Source: Lachnospiraceae bacterium UBA5895 (GTDB lineage: Bacteria > Bacillota > Clostridia > Lachnospirales > Lachnospiraceae). Taken from it: DNA of 17,103 nucleotides. Made by a program: the position numbers and the translations under genes. The notes under the pieces are model-generated. The model was not told the origin of the DNA and searched no databases. It saw nothing but the letters and a program-made list of their open reading frames with translations. The DNA is taken from NCBI GenBank assembly GCA_002431915.1, contig DJEP01000049.1, positions 1-17,103 of the forward strand, in the 5' to 3' direction. Below, in pieces: positions 1-7,081 of the stretch. The first letter of the stretch is position 1; every line of letters starts with the position of its first letter.

Positions 1-5
1 CGCCG

Positions 6-11
6 CCTCCT
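6..11 (-). promoter_or_regulatory. Ribosome binding site of a minus-strand gene beyond the left edge
   Basis: On the minus strand the last bases of the window read AGGAGG followed by GGCG. This is a consensus Shine-Dalgarno core lying about 25 bases beyond the stop codon of the methyltransferase gene, which runs the same way. It suggests that a second minus-strand gene starts within a few bases outside the window and may be co-transcribed with the methyltransferase. No start codon is visible, so this rests on the motif and its position only. Confidence 0.45.
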
Positions 12-35
12 ACTCGATTTATTATGCGTATAATA

Positions 36-932
36 TTAGCTGCGCTGCCAGCGCCCGGAAGCGCCGCAAGGCAGTACCAGTCCACTCTCGGTGACGGGCA
101 GACCGATCTCCTGTGCCTCCACATGTCCGCCGAACTTTTTCGTCAGCGTGGAATTCATCATATAGGACAGCACGGCGGGCTGTAATCCTGTGGTATAGGA
201 ATTGATCAGGAAGAACAGCGCATCGTCGGACAACAGCTGTGCGGTCAGTCCCACGAAATCCCAGATATTGTCTTCTATTTTCCAGATCTCGCCCTTGGGA
301 CCTCTGCCGTAGGAAGGAGGATCCATGATAATGCCGTCGTATTTGTTACCGCGGCGGATCTCACGCTCTACGAACTTCATACAATCGTCCACCAGCCAGC
401 GGATGGGAGCATCGGCAAGCCCGCTGGCAGCAGCGTTCTCCTTTGCCCAGCCGACCATGCCCTTGGAGGCATCCACGTGAGTTACAGCAGCTCCGGCTGC
501 CGCAGCGGATACGGTGGCACCACCGGTGTAGGCGAAGAGGTTCAGCACCTTTACGGGGCGGTCTGCGCCGTGGATCAGACCGGAGAACCAGTCCCAGTTC
601 ACCGCCTGCTCCGGGAACAGCCCGGTATGCTTGAAACTAAAAGGTTTCAGATGGAAAGTCAGAGGCTCACCTGCCTTTTCTTCCTTTTGGAAAGGCAGCG
701 TGTAATGGATCGCCCACTCATCCGGCAGATGGAAAAATTCCCATTCGCCGCCGCCCTTGGCACTTCTGTGATAATGACCGTTTTTCTGCTTCCAGCCCTT
801 ATGATCGTGGGGCGTCTTCCAGATGACCTGAGGATCCGGACGCACCAAAATATAATCCCCCCAACGCTCTAATTTTTCTCCGCTGGATGTGTCCAGCACT
901 TCATAATCTTTCCAATGATCTGCAATCCACAT
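36..932 (-). CDS. Class I SAM-dependent methyltransferase, RlmI-like family
   Basis: This is a 298-residue cytoplasmic protein with a Rossmann-type methyltransferase core in its second half. The SAM-binding motif I is LNLFAYTGG (residues 130-138). The acidic residue expected at the end of strand 2 is in THVDAS (D154), and motif IV is DPPSYGRG (204-211). DPPSY with an FAYTGG-type motif I is typical of the COG1092 group, which includes the 23S rRNA m5C methyltransferase RlmI and RlmK-like enzymes. The N-terminal 100 residues are rich in aromatic residues and do not look like a standard PUA domain, so the substrate cannot be assigned; RNA is the likeliest. The start at 932 follows AGAAAGG on the minus strand and a TTGAAA/TATTCT promoter at 975-1003. 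A ribosome binding site for another minus-strand gene lies beyond its stop. The family is fairly certain, the substrate unknown. Confidence 0.85.
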   Translation of the reverse strand: MWIADHWKDYEVLDTSSGEKLERWGDYILVRPDPQVIWKTPHDHKGWKQKNGHYHRSAKGGGEWEFFHLPDEWAIHYTLPFQKEEKAGEPLTFHLKPFSFKHTGLFPEQAVNWDWFSGLIHGADRPVKVLNLFAYTGGATVSAAAAGAAVTHVDASKGMVGWAKENAAASGLADAPIRWLVDDCMKFVEREIRRGNKYDGIIMDPPSYGRGPKGEIWKIEDNIWDFVGLTAQLLSDDALFFLINSYTTGLQPAVLSYMMNSTLTKKFGGHVEAQEIGLPVTESGLVLPCGASGRWQRS

Positions 933-974
933 ATATAGAAACCTTTCTGTGTAAACTTTGTAATTACCTTTTAT

Positions 975-1003
975 AGAATATAATAGAAATAGGACTTTTT
1001 CAA
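975..1003 (-). promoter_or_regulatory. Sigma-A promoter of the methyltransferase gene
   Basis: On the minus strand a -35 box TTGAAA (998-1003) and a -10 box TATTCT (975-980) are separated by exactly 17 bases. They lie about 45 bp upstream of the methyltransferase start codon. The promoter is divergent from the toxin-antitoxin promoter about 75 bp away. Confidence 0.6.
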
Positions 1004-1050
1004 GGAATACTTACAGAGAGTAATATATTACCGGAAAGTAAAATGATACT

Positions 1051-1067
1051 TACGTAATAATAACGTA
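1051..1067. promoter_or_regulatory. Inverted repeat, candidate toxin-antitoxin operator
   Basis: TACGT and ACGTA are perfect inverted arms separated by 7 bases of A/T, ending one base before the first of two TTGACA boxes of the toxin-antitoxin promoter. RelB/DinJ antitoxins bind palindromes at their own promoters, so this is a reasonable operator candidate. The assignment is by position and symmetry only. It also sits between the two divergent promoters and could affect both. Confidence 0.4.
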
Positions 1068-1078
1068 TTGACATTGTG

Positions 1079-1107
1079 TTGACAAGAAACGAATAATAGA
1101 GTATGTT
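1079..1107 (+). promoter_or_regulatory. Sigma-A promoter of the relB-yafQ type operon
   Basis: A consensus -35 TTGACA (1079-1084) and a -10 TATGTT (1102-1107) are separated by 17 bases. A second TTGACA at 1068-1073 precedes it. The antitoxin start codon is only 24 bases after the -10 box, so the 5' leader is very short, with the ribosome binding site GGAGGTG at 1118-1124. Confidence 0.75.
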
Positions 1108-1130
1108 ATATTTGAATGGAGGTGTTTTAT

Positions 1131-1403
1131 ATGGCAACGACTAATTTGAATATTCGTACAGATAAGGCAATCAAAGACCAGGCAGAGGAAATTTTTAATG
1201 AACTTGGTTTGAATATGACAACGGCTGTAAATATGTTCTTGAGAACCGCTGTCCGAGAGCACGGAATTCCTTTTGAACTGAAATTAGAAGTACCGAATGA
1301 AACTACAGCAGCCGCAATTGAAGAAGGCAGAAAGCTGATGGCAGATCCTAGTACGCCGAGATATTCAAGTATGGAGGCGCTTAAGGAGGCACTTGAAATA
1401 TGA
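1131..1403 (+). CDS. RelB/DinJ family antitoxin
   Basis: This 90-residue protein is the antitoxin half of a type II toxin-antitoxin pair. The N-terminus (NLNIRTDKAIKDQAEEIF) is the ribbon-helix-helix DNA-binding segment of RelB/DinJ antitoxins, followed by the typical GLNMTTAVNMFL helix and the REHGIPFEL segment. The C-terminal half is predicted to wrap and inhibit the toxin. I chose the ATG at 1131, not the in-frame ATG at 1116, because the upstream one lies inside the ribosome binding site GGAGGTG (1118-1124), which is correctly spaced for 1131. The gene overlaps the toxin gene by four bases (ATGA), the usual translationally coupled arrangement. Known members repress their own promoter, helped by the toxin as co-repressor; a palindrome at 1051-1067 is the obvious candidate site. 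Confidence 0.92.
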   Translation: MATTNLNIRTDKAIKDQAEEIFNELGLNMTTAVNMFLRTAVREHGIPFELKLEVPNETTAAAIEEGRKLMADPSTPRYSSMEALKEALEI

Positions 1404-1681
1404 AATATGATGTGCAGTTTACAAATCAGTTTAAAAAGGATCTAAAGCTTGCCAAAAAGCAAAATAAGAGTTTGGATAAACTGTTTGAAGTAATTGATGT
1501 TCTGGCGAATGGTGGAGTGCTAGATGCAAAATACAGAGATCATGACCTTACAGGCAACTATAGAGGTACTCGGGAATGCCATGTTGAACCAGATTGGCTG
1601 CTCATTTATGAAATTCAAAATAATGTTTTAGTGTTAATGCTTTATCGACTCGGTACACATTCAGAACTATTTAAAAAGTAG
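1400..1681 (+). CDS. YafQ-type mRNA interferase toxin (RelE superfamily)
   Basis: This 93-residue toxin is of the usual YafQ length. Family members cleave mRNA in the ribosomal A site. The features expected for YafQ are present in order: the N-terminal FKKDLKLAKK basic helix, a conserved His in DHDLTGNYRG (H48), then CHVEPDWLLIY with H61 and D65, and the C-terminal RLGTHSELF with R83 and H87. These match the catalytic His/His/Asp/His set described for E. coli YafQ, so the toxin should be active. It overlaps the antitoxin stop by four bases and its last codons lie inside a perfect 14-bp hairpin (1656-1692). Homology is clear; the exact name (YafQ as opposed to another RelE-type toxin) is slightly less certain. 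Confidence 0.92.
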   Translation: MKYDVQFTNQFKKDLKLAKKQNKSLDKLFEVIDVLANGGVLDAKYRDHDLTGNYRGTRECHVEPDWLLIYEIQNNVLVLMLYRLGTHSELFKK

Positions 1682-1692
1682 TTCTGAATGTG
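1656..1692 (+). terminator. Perfect 14-bp hairpin across the toxin gene stop codon
   Basis: The arms at 1656-1669 (CACATTCAGAACTA) and 1679-1692 are perfect inverted complements with a 9-base loop. The left arm codes for the toxin's last residues and the right arm contains its stop codon. There is no clear T-run afterwards. It may stabilise the 3' end of the mRNA or be a weak terminator. A second small hairpin (TTGGC, TATTTT, GCCAA) follows at once. Confidence 0.55.
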
Positions 1693-1759
1693 CAGATTTG
1701 GCTATTTTGCCAAGTTGACAATTAATGATACGTTTGTTATGCTCTGAATGTGAGCAGAT
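1682..1759 (+). repeat. Short direct repeat downstream of the toxin gene
   Basis: A segment reading TCTGAATGTG followed by CAGATTT occurs at about 1683-1698 and again, with two inserted bases (AG), at about 1742-1760. The second copy has no matching left arm, so it looks like a duplicated half of the hairpin at the toxin gene end. No gene is evident between the copies. Confidence 0.4.
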
Positions 1760-1796
1760 TTTCTTTCAATTTCTGTGTCGGCGCAAGCCGGTGTCT

Positions 1797-1868
1797 ATGA
1801 CTTCAGAGGAATCCCTGCTTAAATACCCAACAATTATTAGAATAGAGCAGGGGAAGACGAAGGCATAG
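1797..1868 (+). pseudogene. Possible remnant of an XRE-type HTH gene
   Basis: One frame reads 23 codons from the ATG at 1797 to the TAG at 1866. The peptide contains YPTIIRIEQGKTKA, which resembles the recognition-helix end of XRE/HigA-type helix-turn-helix domains (for example TISRIEQGKT). Nothing upstream or downstream in this frame completes a domain and no ribosome binding site is evident. It may be the debris of an antitoxin or repressor gene beside a functional toxin-antitoxin pair, or chance. Confidence 0.25.
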
Positions 1869-1872
1869 TTAT

Positions 1873-1901
1873 ATTCTCCTGTACAAAGTGCAAAGGAGAA
1901 T
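1873..1901 (+). promoter_or_regulatory. Hairpin covering the ribosome binding site of the Rpn-type gene
   Basis: ATTCTCCT (1873-1880) is perfectly complementary to AGGAGAAT (1894-1901), which contains the AAAGGAG ribosome binding site of the downstream gene. The loop is 13 bases. If formed in the mRNA, the 8-bp stem would hide the ribosome binding site and limit translation of transcripts entering from upstream. The structure is seen directly; its effect is inferred. Confidence 0.55.
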
Positions 1902-1905
1902 GCAG

Positions 1906-2724
1906 ATGGCAAAACGCTATGAAGAACTGACGATTGCGGATGACTTTATGTTTGGCAAGGTAATGGAAGATATGATACTTTGCCGGGATTCCCTGGAATG
2001 TCTGTTACAGGATCCGGTGGGACAACTGGAGGAAATACAGACGCAGCGGGGATTTCACTATACATCGAAGGGCAAACCGGTCCGTTTGGATGTGTACACA
2101 AGAGACCGGGGACACATCTACGATGCGGAGATGCAGAACCTGAACCACCAGTCCGTGGAGAAACTGGAACTTCCGAAGAGAAGCCGGTTTTATCAATCTA
2201 CCATGGACACAGATCATTTGAGTAAAGGGAAATCCTACCGGGAACTACCGGAGGGAAAGGTGTTGTTTCTCTGTACCTTCGATCCCTTTGGGTTGGGTTA
2301 TGCGAAATATTCTTTTCAAAACCGTTGCGAAGAGAACAGAGACCTGTGCCTGAAGGATGGAACTGAGAAGATTTTTTATAACTGCGTCAGCGCATCCGAG
2401 AACGTGCCGGATCATTTGAAAGAGCTGTATGATTATATCAGAACCGGGAAAGTCGGAGGAGACCTGACCAGACGGATCGATGAGGCAGTGATCAGAGCGA
2501 GAAAAAATGAAGTATGGAGGTCAGAGTACATGAAAGAATTATTACATGATGATGACGTCAGAGCAGAGGGTATAGAAGTTGGAAGAGAAGCCGGCAGGGC
2601 AGAGGGCGAGAATCTGCTGCTGGCACTGATTTCGCGGATGAGCATCGGAGGAGATGCCGATAAGGCAGTGCAGCTGAGCAACCCTGCGGTATTGAAAGAG
2701 ATGCGGCAAAAGTACGGAATGTAA
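1906..2724 (+). CDS. Rpn family recombination-promoting nuclease (PDDEXK_2)
   Basis: This 272-residue protein belongs to the Rpn / putative-transposase family, whose studied E. coli members are DNA endonucleases that promote RecA-independent recombination. The N-terminus LTIADDFMFGKVMED is the family signature. The PD-(D/E)XK core is seen as VRLDVY (D62) and DAEMQ (E75-x-Q77). The conserved LPKRSRFYQS (near residue 90) and FLCTFDPFG follow. The C-terminal part is helical and charged, with a GIEVGREAGRAEGE stretch typical of the family's variable tail. I took the ATG at 1906 because AAAGGAG lies 7 bases before it; an ATG at 1900 is too close and the GTG at 1888 lacks a site. It stands alone, with a strong terminator behind it and its ribosome binding site in a hairpin. 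No terminal repeats of an insertion sequence were seen. Confidence 0.9.
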   Translation: MAKRYEELTIADDFMFGKVMEDMILCRDSLECLLQDPVGQLEEIQTQRGFHYTSKGKPVRLDVYTRDRGHIYDAEMQNLNHQSVEKLELPKRSRFYQSTMDTDHLSKGKSYRELPEGKVLFLCTFDPFGLGYAKYSFQNRCEENRDLCLKDGTEKIFYNCVSASENVPDHLKELYDYIRTGKVGGDLTRRIDEAVIRARKNEVWRSEYMKELLHDDDVRAEGIEVGREAGRAEGENLLLALISRMSIGGDADKAVQLSNPAVLKEMRQKYGM

Positions 2725-2737
2725 TAAATGCAAAACG

Positions 2738-2764
2738 AGAGGAGCAGCAATGCTCTTCTTTTTT
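2738..2764 (+). terminator. Rho-independent terminator of the Rpn-type gene
   Basis: AGAGGAGCA (2738-2746) pairs with TGCTCTTCT (2751-2759) with one G-U pair and a GCAA tetraloop. Six T residues in all end the element (2759-2764). It begins 13 bases after the stop codon. Confidence 0.85.
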
Positions 2765-2848
2765 GTGGAAATCCAACGTCTGACATGTGTGAAATCCAAT
2801 TACAAAACGGGAATTTCGGTTTACAAATGAGTCAAAAATTTGTTTTAC

Positions 2849-2880
2849 GGTCGATTCATGTCATATTTGGGTCGATTCAT
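2849..2880 (+). promoter_or_regulatory. Two direct repeats GGTCGATTCAT, 21 bp apart
   Basis: GGTCGATTCAT occurs at 2849-2859 and again at 2870-2880, giving a period of 21 bp, or two helical turns. The second copy ends about 10 bp before the likely -35 box of the surface protein gene. Paired direct repeats at this period, just upstream of a weak -35, are how LytTR-type response regulators such as AgrA and VirR bind. This family assignment is inference from geometry; the repeat itself is exact. No regulator gene is in the window. Confidence 0.6.
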
Positions 2881-2889
2881 ACACAAAAC

Positions 2890-2918
2890 GTTTTTTCATA
2901 ACAAGAATATGCTACACT
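2890..2918 (+). promoter_or_regulatory. Promoter of the surface protein gene, with a weak -35
   Basis: A -10 box TACACT (2913-2918) has a T-rich segment, GTTTTT (2890-2895), 17 bases upstream in place of a proper -35. A poor -35 downstream of paired direct repeats fits an activator-dependent promoter. The ribosome binding site GGGAGG (2953-2958) is 5 bases before the ATG at 2964. Confidence 0.45.
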
Positions 2919-2963
2919 ATCGATTAATAATTCTGGCATATTATACCCAAGAGGGAGGATCCT

Positions 2964-5108
2964 ATGAAAAAACGAGTATTGAGTATGTTACTGGCATTTA
3001 CACTCTGTTTCTCCACAGTGCCCATGACGGCATTCGCGCAGGGAACTGAGGTAGTGGCAGAGCAGGAGGAACAGCAGGAAGAGACAGACGCTGTACCGGA
3101 GCAGGAAGCTGCCGAACCGGCAACAGTGCAGGAGGAAGCAGAAGCAGTGGCAGTGCCGGAGACTCCGGACGATGAGAACATCACTGTGGAAACTCCCGTT
3201 ACGGATGAGGAAAGCAGTATCGCTGATTCCGCGAGCAAAAGCGTCAGCGATGGCGATGCCGGTACACAGGACACCGAGACAGACCCTGCAAAAGATGCAG
3301 CAGTGCAGGCAGTTCAGGCACTCATCGATGCCCTGCCGGACGAAGTGACGGCAGAAAATGCGGAAGCCATCGGCGAGCAGCTGGCTGCCATTGACGAGCA
3401 GCTGGCTGCCATCGACGAGGCTATGGATGCACTGACCGAGGAGCAGATCGCAGCACTGAATATGGAGCGCTATGATGCCATCTGTGCAGCGCTGACGGGA
3501 CTTGTGGCGGTGCAGGATGGTACCCATACTCACTATCTCTGCGGTGGAACTACTTGTAACGGAGTAGGTGAACATACAGAAGACAGCATGACGACATTCA
3601 CACACAAATTATGGATGGATGGCGATACGTTGAAGATAGATGATGATGCATTGAGTACAACCACCGGTAGTGGCGGATATACTGGAACGTGCTATGTGTT
3701 ACCGTCGGGAGACTATTATCTGGGCAATGACATTACACTTTCCCATCCCCTTTACATAGGGCAGGATAGTAGTGCTAAAACTGTAAATCTCTGTCTGAAC
3801 GGCAATAGCATTACAGAAAATGGTGACGTTGATGCTATTATTTTGTACCGTAACTATGGTTCTCAGGTAGTTTTCTCCCTGACGGACTGCAAGAACACAG
3901 GTAAAATCACACATACTAAAGGGAAAAAAGGTTGCGGCGTGTATGTGTATTCTAATTCCCGAGTAACATTCAATATGCATGGCGGTTCTGTTGTTGGTAA
4001 TACGGGGAGTGTGACAAATAGTACCAGCACCTCAACTATTAACGGTGGTGGTGTGTACATGCATGGAGGTTTTAATTATAGTACAAACGGTGGCATTTTC
4101 AATATGTACGGCGGTACCATAAAGGATAATAGCGCTACTAATGGCGGCGGTGTATATATGTGGAACAGTGTCGGAAACTATTTCTACATGTACGGTGGCA
4201 GTATTACCGATAACACAGCAACCGACAAGGGTGGTGGCGTGTATTCCGCCGGCGGTACAATTATTATGACTGGTGGCAGCATTGAAAATAACAATGCTTC
4301 CCAGGGAGGCGGCATGTATGAAAGCGGTGGAAGTTCGGTGTACTTCACTATGTCTGGCGGTAGTATCACAGGTAACACAGCAACCGATAATGGAGGCGGC
4401 GTATATATAAGCGAAGGTGGTTCCTTCAAGATATCCGGTTCGGTACAGATTACCGGAAATACAAAGGATGGCGCTACAAACAATGTTGAACTGGCTGCCG
4501 GAAAGACTATCACTATCCAATCCGACTTGACAGAGGATGCATCTATCGGCGTGACTACGGCGAAAACGCCTGAAAATGGTGACTTTGCAAAGGTTGGTGT
4601 CGGTGGGGAAGACCATACACTGACCGATGCGGATGGAACACATTTCTTTTCTGATGCTGACAAGTATACTATTAAGTGTGTGGGCAATAAACTTATACTT
4701 ACAAACACTGGGGATAATACTCTTCACAACCATCCCATCTGCGGTGAAACCTGTACTCATAAGAATGCAGATGGCTCTTTTCAGCATGAGGATGTGTACT
4801 GGGAAGCAGCATCTACTTTGAACAATAATATGCCGGCTGCATACTATTATCTGACCGAGAATGTTATATTAACAAATTCATGGAAACCTGTCGATGGAAT
4901 GGTTCTTGATCTCAATGGTCATGACATTATCATGAATGCCAATGATGATGTGATTAAAAAAAATAGTTCTAATTCCGGGGCTTTCACTCTGACTGACTGC
5001 ATGGGCAAAAATAAGGAGTACGGAAAGATTACTCATGGGAAAAAGCGGACGGTAGCAGCTATACGGGGGGTATATATTTTGGCTCTACCTATACTATTAA
5101 TTTTGTAA
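2964..5108 (+). CDS. Surface protein fragment 1: signal peptide, acidic region, beta-helix modules
   Basis: These are 714 codons. The signal peptide is MKKRVLSMLLAFTLCFSTVP followed by MTAFA, with cleavage likely after residue 25. Residues 26 to about 110 are very rich in Glu, Ala and Val. A helical stretch with EQLAAID twice follows (around residues 133-150). The first Cys/His box starts with HTHYLCGG at about 3522, followed by a right-handed beta-helix built from repeats such as GGGVYM and MYGGSI-GNTAT. These resemble the GGxI-type repeats of polymorphic autotransporters and pectin-lyase folds. A second Cys/His box (LHNHPICGETC, about 4722) opens module 2. After the A5 run at 5040 the frame is lost and the last 22 residues (from R-T-V-A) are not ancestral. 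If expressed alone the product would be secreted and not anchored. Confidence 0.8.
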   Translation: MKKRVLSMLLAFTLCFSTVPMTAFAQGTEVVAEQEEQQEETDAVPEQEAAEPATVQEEAEAVAVPETPDDENITVETPVTDEESSIADSASKSVSDGDAGTQDTETDPAKDAAVQAVQALIDALPDEVTAENAEAIGEQLAAIDEQLAAIDEAMDALTEEQIAALNMERYDAICAALTGLVAVQDGTHTHYLCGGTTCNGVGEHTEDSMTTFTHKLWMDGDTLKIDDDALSTTTGSGGYTGTCYVLPSGDYYLGNDITLSHPLYIGQDSSAKTVNLCLNGNSITENGDVDAIILYRNYGSQVVFSLTDCKNTGKITHTKGKKGCGVYVYSNSRVTFNMHGGSVVGNTGSVTNSTSTSTINGGGVYMHGGFNYSTNGGIFNMYGGTIKDNSATNGGGVYMWNSVGNYFYMYGGSITDNTATDKGGGVYSAGGTIIMTGGSIENNNASQGGGMYESGGSSVYFTMSGGSITGNTATDNGGGVYISEGGSFKISGSVQITGNTKDGATNNVELAAGKTITIQSDLTEDASIGVTTAKTPENGDFAKVGVGGEDHTLTDADGTHFFSDADKYTIKCVGNKLILTNTGDNTLHNHPICGETCTHKNADGSFQHEDVYWEAASTLNNNMPAAYYYLTENVILTNSWKPVDGMVLDLNGHDIIMNANDDVIKKNSSNSGAFTLTDCMGKNKEYGKITHGKKRTVAAIRGVYILALPILLIL

Positions 5109-5662
5109 TGTACGGCGGCTCTATTAACGGAAATACAGGGGAGCGCGCAGCCGTATATTTGGGGGGCGGTGGAAACTATATAACGACATTTATTATGTAC
5201 GGTGGTGAAATCATCAATAATACCAATACCAGTGACGAATTAGTAGGCGGTGGCGTATATGTTTATGATCGAAATGTTTTCACTATGAAAGGTGGTAAAA
5301 TTACCGGAAACACAAGAAAAACCGATGGTGGCGCTGTATATGTAGACTGTTATAATAGCTCAGGGGTATTCAATGTCAGCGGTGATGCGCAGATCACGGG
5401 GAACAAAAAGACGGATAGCACTACAGACAACGTCTATCTCGGAACCTCTAAGGGCAGCCAGGCGTGCATCAAAGTCAATGGAGCATTGTCTGACACTGCA
5501 TCCATTGGGGTGAGCGCCGGAACAATTGATACTGGCTGCTATAAGGTTGTTGCACAAGGCTCAAATTACACTCTTACGGACGATGACCTGAAGCGTTTCA
5601 GCAGCGATGATGGCTATACACCGAAATTAGTGGACAACAGCATTGCTTTTACTAATGGTTAA
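5108..5662 (+). CDS. Surface protein fragment 2: rest of beta-helix module 2
   Basis: These are 184 codons that continue module 2 of the beta-helix (MYGGSINGNTG, GGGVYVYD, MKGGKITGNT) and end with the module's closing segment (LVDNSIAFTNG), which parallels NKLILTNTGD at the end of module 1. The ancestral frame actually begins at 5045, just after the A5 run; the ATG at 5108 is a repeat-encoded Met, and no convincing ribosome binding site precedes it. The TAA at 5660 interrupts the frame without shifting it. Confidence 0.6.
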   Translation: MYGGSINGNTGERAAVYLGGGGNYITTFIMYGGEIINNTNTSDELVGGGVYVYDRNVFTMKGGKITGNTRKTDGGAVYVDCYNSSGVFNVSGDAQITGNKKTDSTTDNVYLGTSKGSQACIKVNGALSDTASIGVSAGTIDTGCYKVVAQGSNYTLTDDDLKRFSSDDGYTPKLVDNSIAFTNG

Positions 5663-5713
5663 CTGCATGAGCATCCTATCTGTGGCGACGAGAACTGCAC
5701 AGAGCATGGTAAT

Positions 5714-7081
5714 GTGCTGTGGATACCGTTGACCTATGAAAATAATCAGCTGAAGTATGGAGGAAATACAGCCCAGTCTACTACAAAGCAGGGATCTGGA
5801 TATGCGAATACTGATAAATGGGACACTATCACAGAATACACACTGCCTGAGGGCAATTACTATCTATCAGGTAATATAACAATCAATGGAACGATTACAA
5901 TCAGTGGGGATGTAAATCTCTGCCTGAATGGACATACACTATCCACAAATAAGGTAAGCTATGCTGTACTTTATACCCAGAACAATCAGCTGACTATTTG
6001 CGATTGTGGGGAAAATGGATGCCTGCAGGCTCCGAAAAACGGAGTGACCAATGTCATACGGAGCGCTGCCAGTGTAACCTACACCATTCTGAGCAATGAG
6101 GTTGCAAATCCGACCATTACGGTTGATGGAACATATACATATGATGGCACTGCAAAGACGCCGTCTGTGACCGTAAAGGATGGAGACAAAGAGATTCCTT
6201 CCGCTGAGTATAGTGTTTCCTATGCAAATAACACGAATGCGGGCACGACTACTGTAACAATTACAGATGTAGCCGGCGGCAATTACAATGTCAGTGGAAG
6301 CACGACATTTACTATCGGTAAAGCTACGATTACCGTAACACCGACGGATGGTCAGAAAAAGACCTATGGCGATGTAACAGAGCCGGCACTGGAATACAGT
6401 TCCAAGGGTGCTGTGAATGGTGAAGAACCTGATTTTACCGGTGCACTGTCAAGAACTGATGGTACAAATGCAGGAAAGTATGATATTACTATAGGTACTC
6501 TTGCGCTGACGGATAAAGGAAGCTTCAAGGCAGATAACTATGAATTGAAACTTGCTGAAACTACAGTGCAATTCGAGATTGTGCCGAAGACTCTGACTGC
6601 CGATGATTTGGAGTTTACTGCAGATAGCATTTTTAAAAAGACTTATGATAAAACTACAGCCTGTACAACAGCTAGGGTACAGATTAGGCCCGGTGCTATC
6701 GTAGATGAGAATGATGAATTACCTACTGTTGTAGGAACCTATGTTTATAACAGCGAAAATGTAAAAGATGCCGACAAGGTGATCTTTACCGCCGAGGCGG
6801 CAAGCGCTCAGAACTATATCCTCCCGGCAGGTCTTACGGTGGAAAATGAAGCAAAAATTGATAAGGCGGCGCAGTCTTATTTGATTATAACTCCTACCAC
6901 AGTACCCTACGGCATTGACTTTGACCTGACAACGATTGTCAGTGGAGGCAGTGGAACTGGTGAAGTGACCTACTCCGTGACGAATGGTAGTGGGATGGCT
7001 ACGATTACCGGCAGCAGACTTTTTCCCGGAGGGATCGGTGCCCGAAGGTGCTGTAATTTCCAATGTTACAGGTGGCGTTGA
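5714..7081 (+). CDS. Surface protein fragment 3: module 3 and MBG-like domains
   Basis: This fragment has 455 codons from a GTG, but the same frame is open from 5663 and encodes the third Cys/His box (LHEHPICGDENCTEHGN) before it, so the fragment is simply the continuation after the TAA. It holds module 3 (GNYYLSGNITINGTITI, then VNLCLNGHTLS), which is cut short. MBG/Ig-like beta modules follow, with the hallmark phrases TYTYDGTAKTPSVTV, TVTITDVAGGNYNVSG and KKTYGDVTEPALEY. After about 7020 the frame is lost and the tail ending CCNFQCYRWR is not ancestral. Confidence 0.6.
   Translation: MLWIPLTYENNQLKYGGNTAQSTTKQGSGYANTDKWDTITEYTLPEGNYYLSGNITINGTITISGDVNLCLNGHTLSTNKVSYAVLYTQNNQLTICDCGENGCLQAPKNGVTNVIRSAASVTYTILSNEVANPTITVDGTYTYDGTAKTPSVTVKDGDKEIPSAEYSVSYANNTNAGTTTVTITDVAGGNYNVSGSTTFTIGKATITVTPTDGQKKTYGDVTEPALEYSSKGAVNGEEPDFTGALSRTDGTNAGKYDITIGTLALTDKGSFKADNYELKLAETTVQFEIVPKTLTADDLEFTADSIFKKTYDKTTACTTARVQIRPGAIVDENDELPTVVGTYVYNSENVKDADKVIFTAEAASAQNYILPAGLTVENEAKIDKAAQSYLIITPTTVPYGIDFDLTTIVSGGSGTGEVTYSVTNGSGMATITGSRLFPGGIGARRCCNFQCYRWR

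Noticed and set aside
1888..1905. Upstream GTG start for the Rpn-type gene
   Set aside because: It would place the start before the ribosome binding site AAAGGAG; the ATG at 1906 is correctly spaced.
1906..2724. Complete insertion sequence around the Rpn-type gene
   Set aside because: No flanking inverted repeats or target duplication could be seen, and the gene has its own terminator.
2433..2799. Minus-strand frames over the end of the Rpn-type gene
   Set aside because: They are shadows of the nuclease gene and its terminator and have no supporting signals.
4032..4787. Long minus-strand frame (251 codons) within the surface protein gene
   Set aside because: It is the antisense of a repetitive Gly/Thr-rich coding region; no ribosome binding site or domain supports it.
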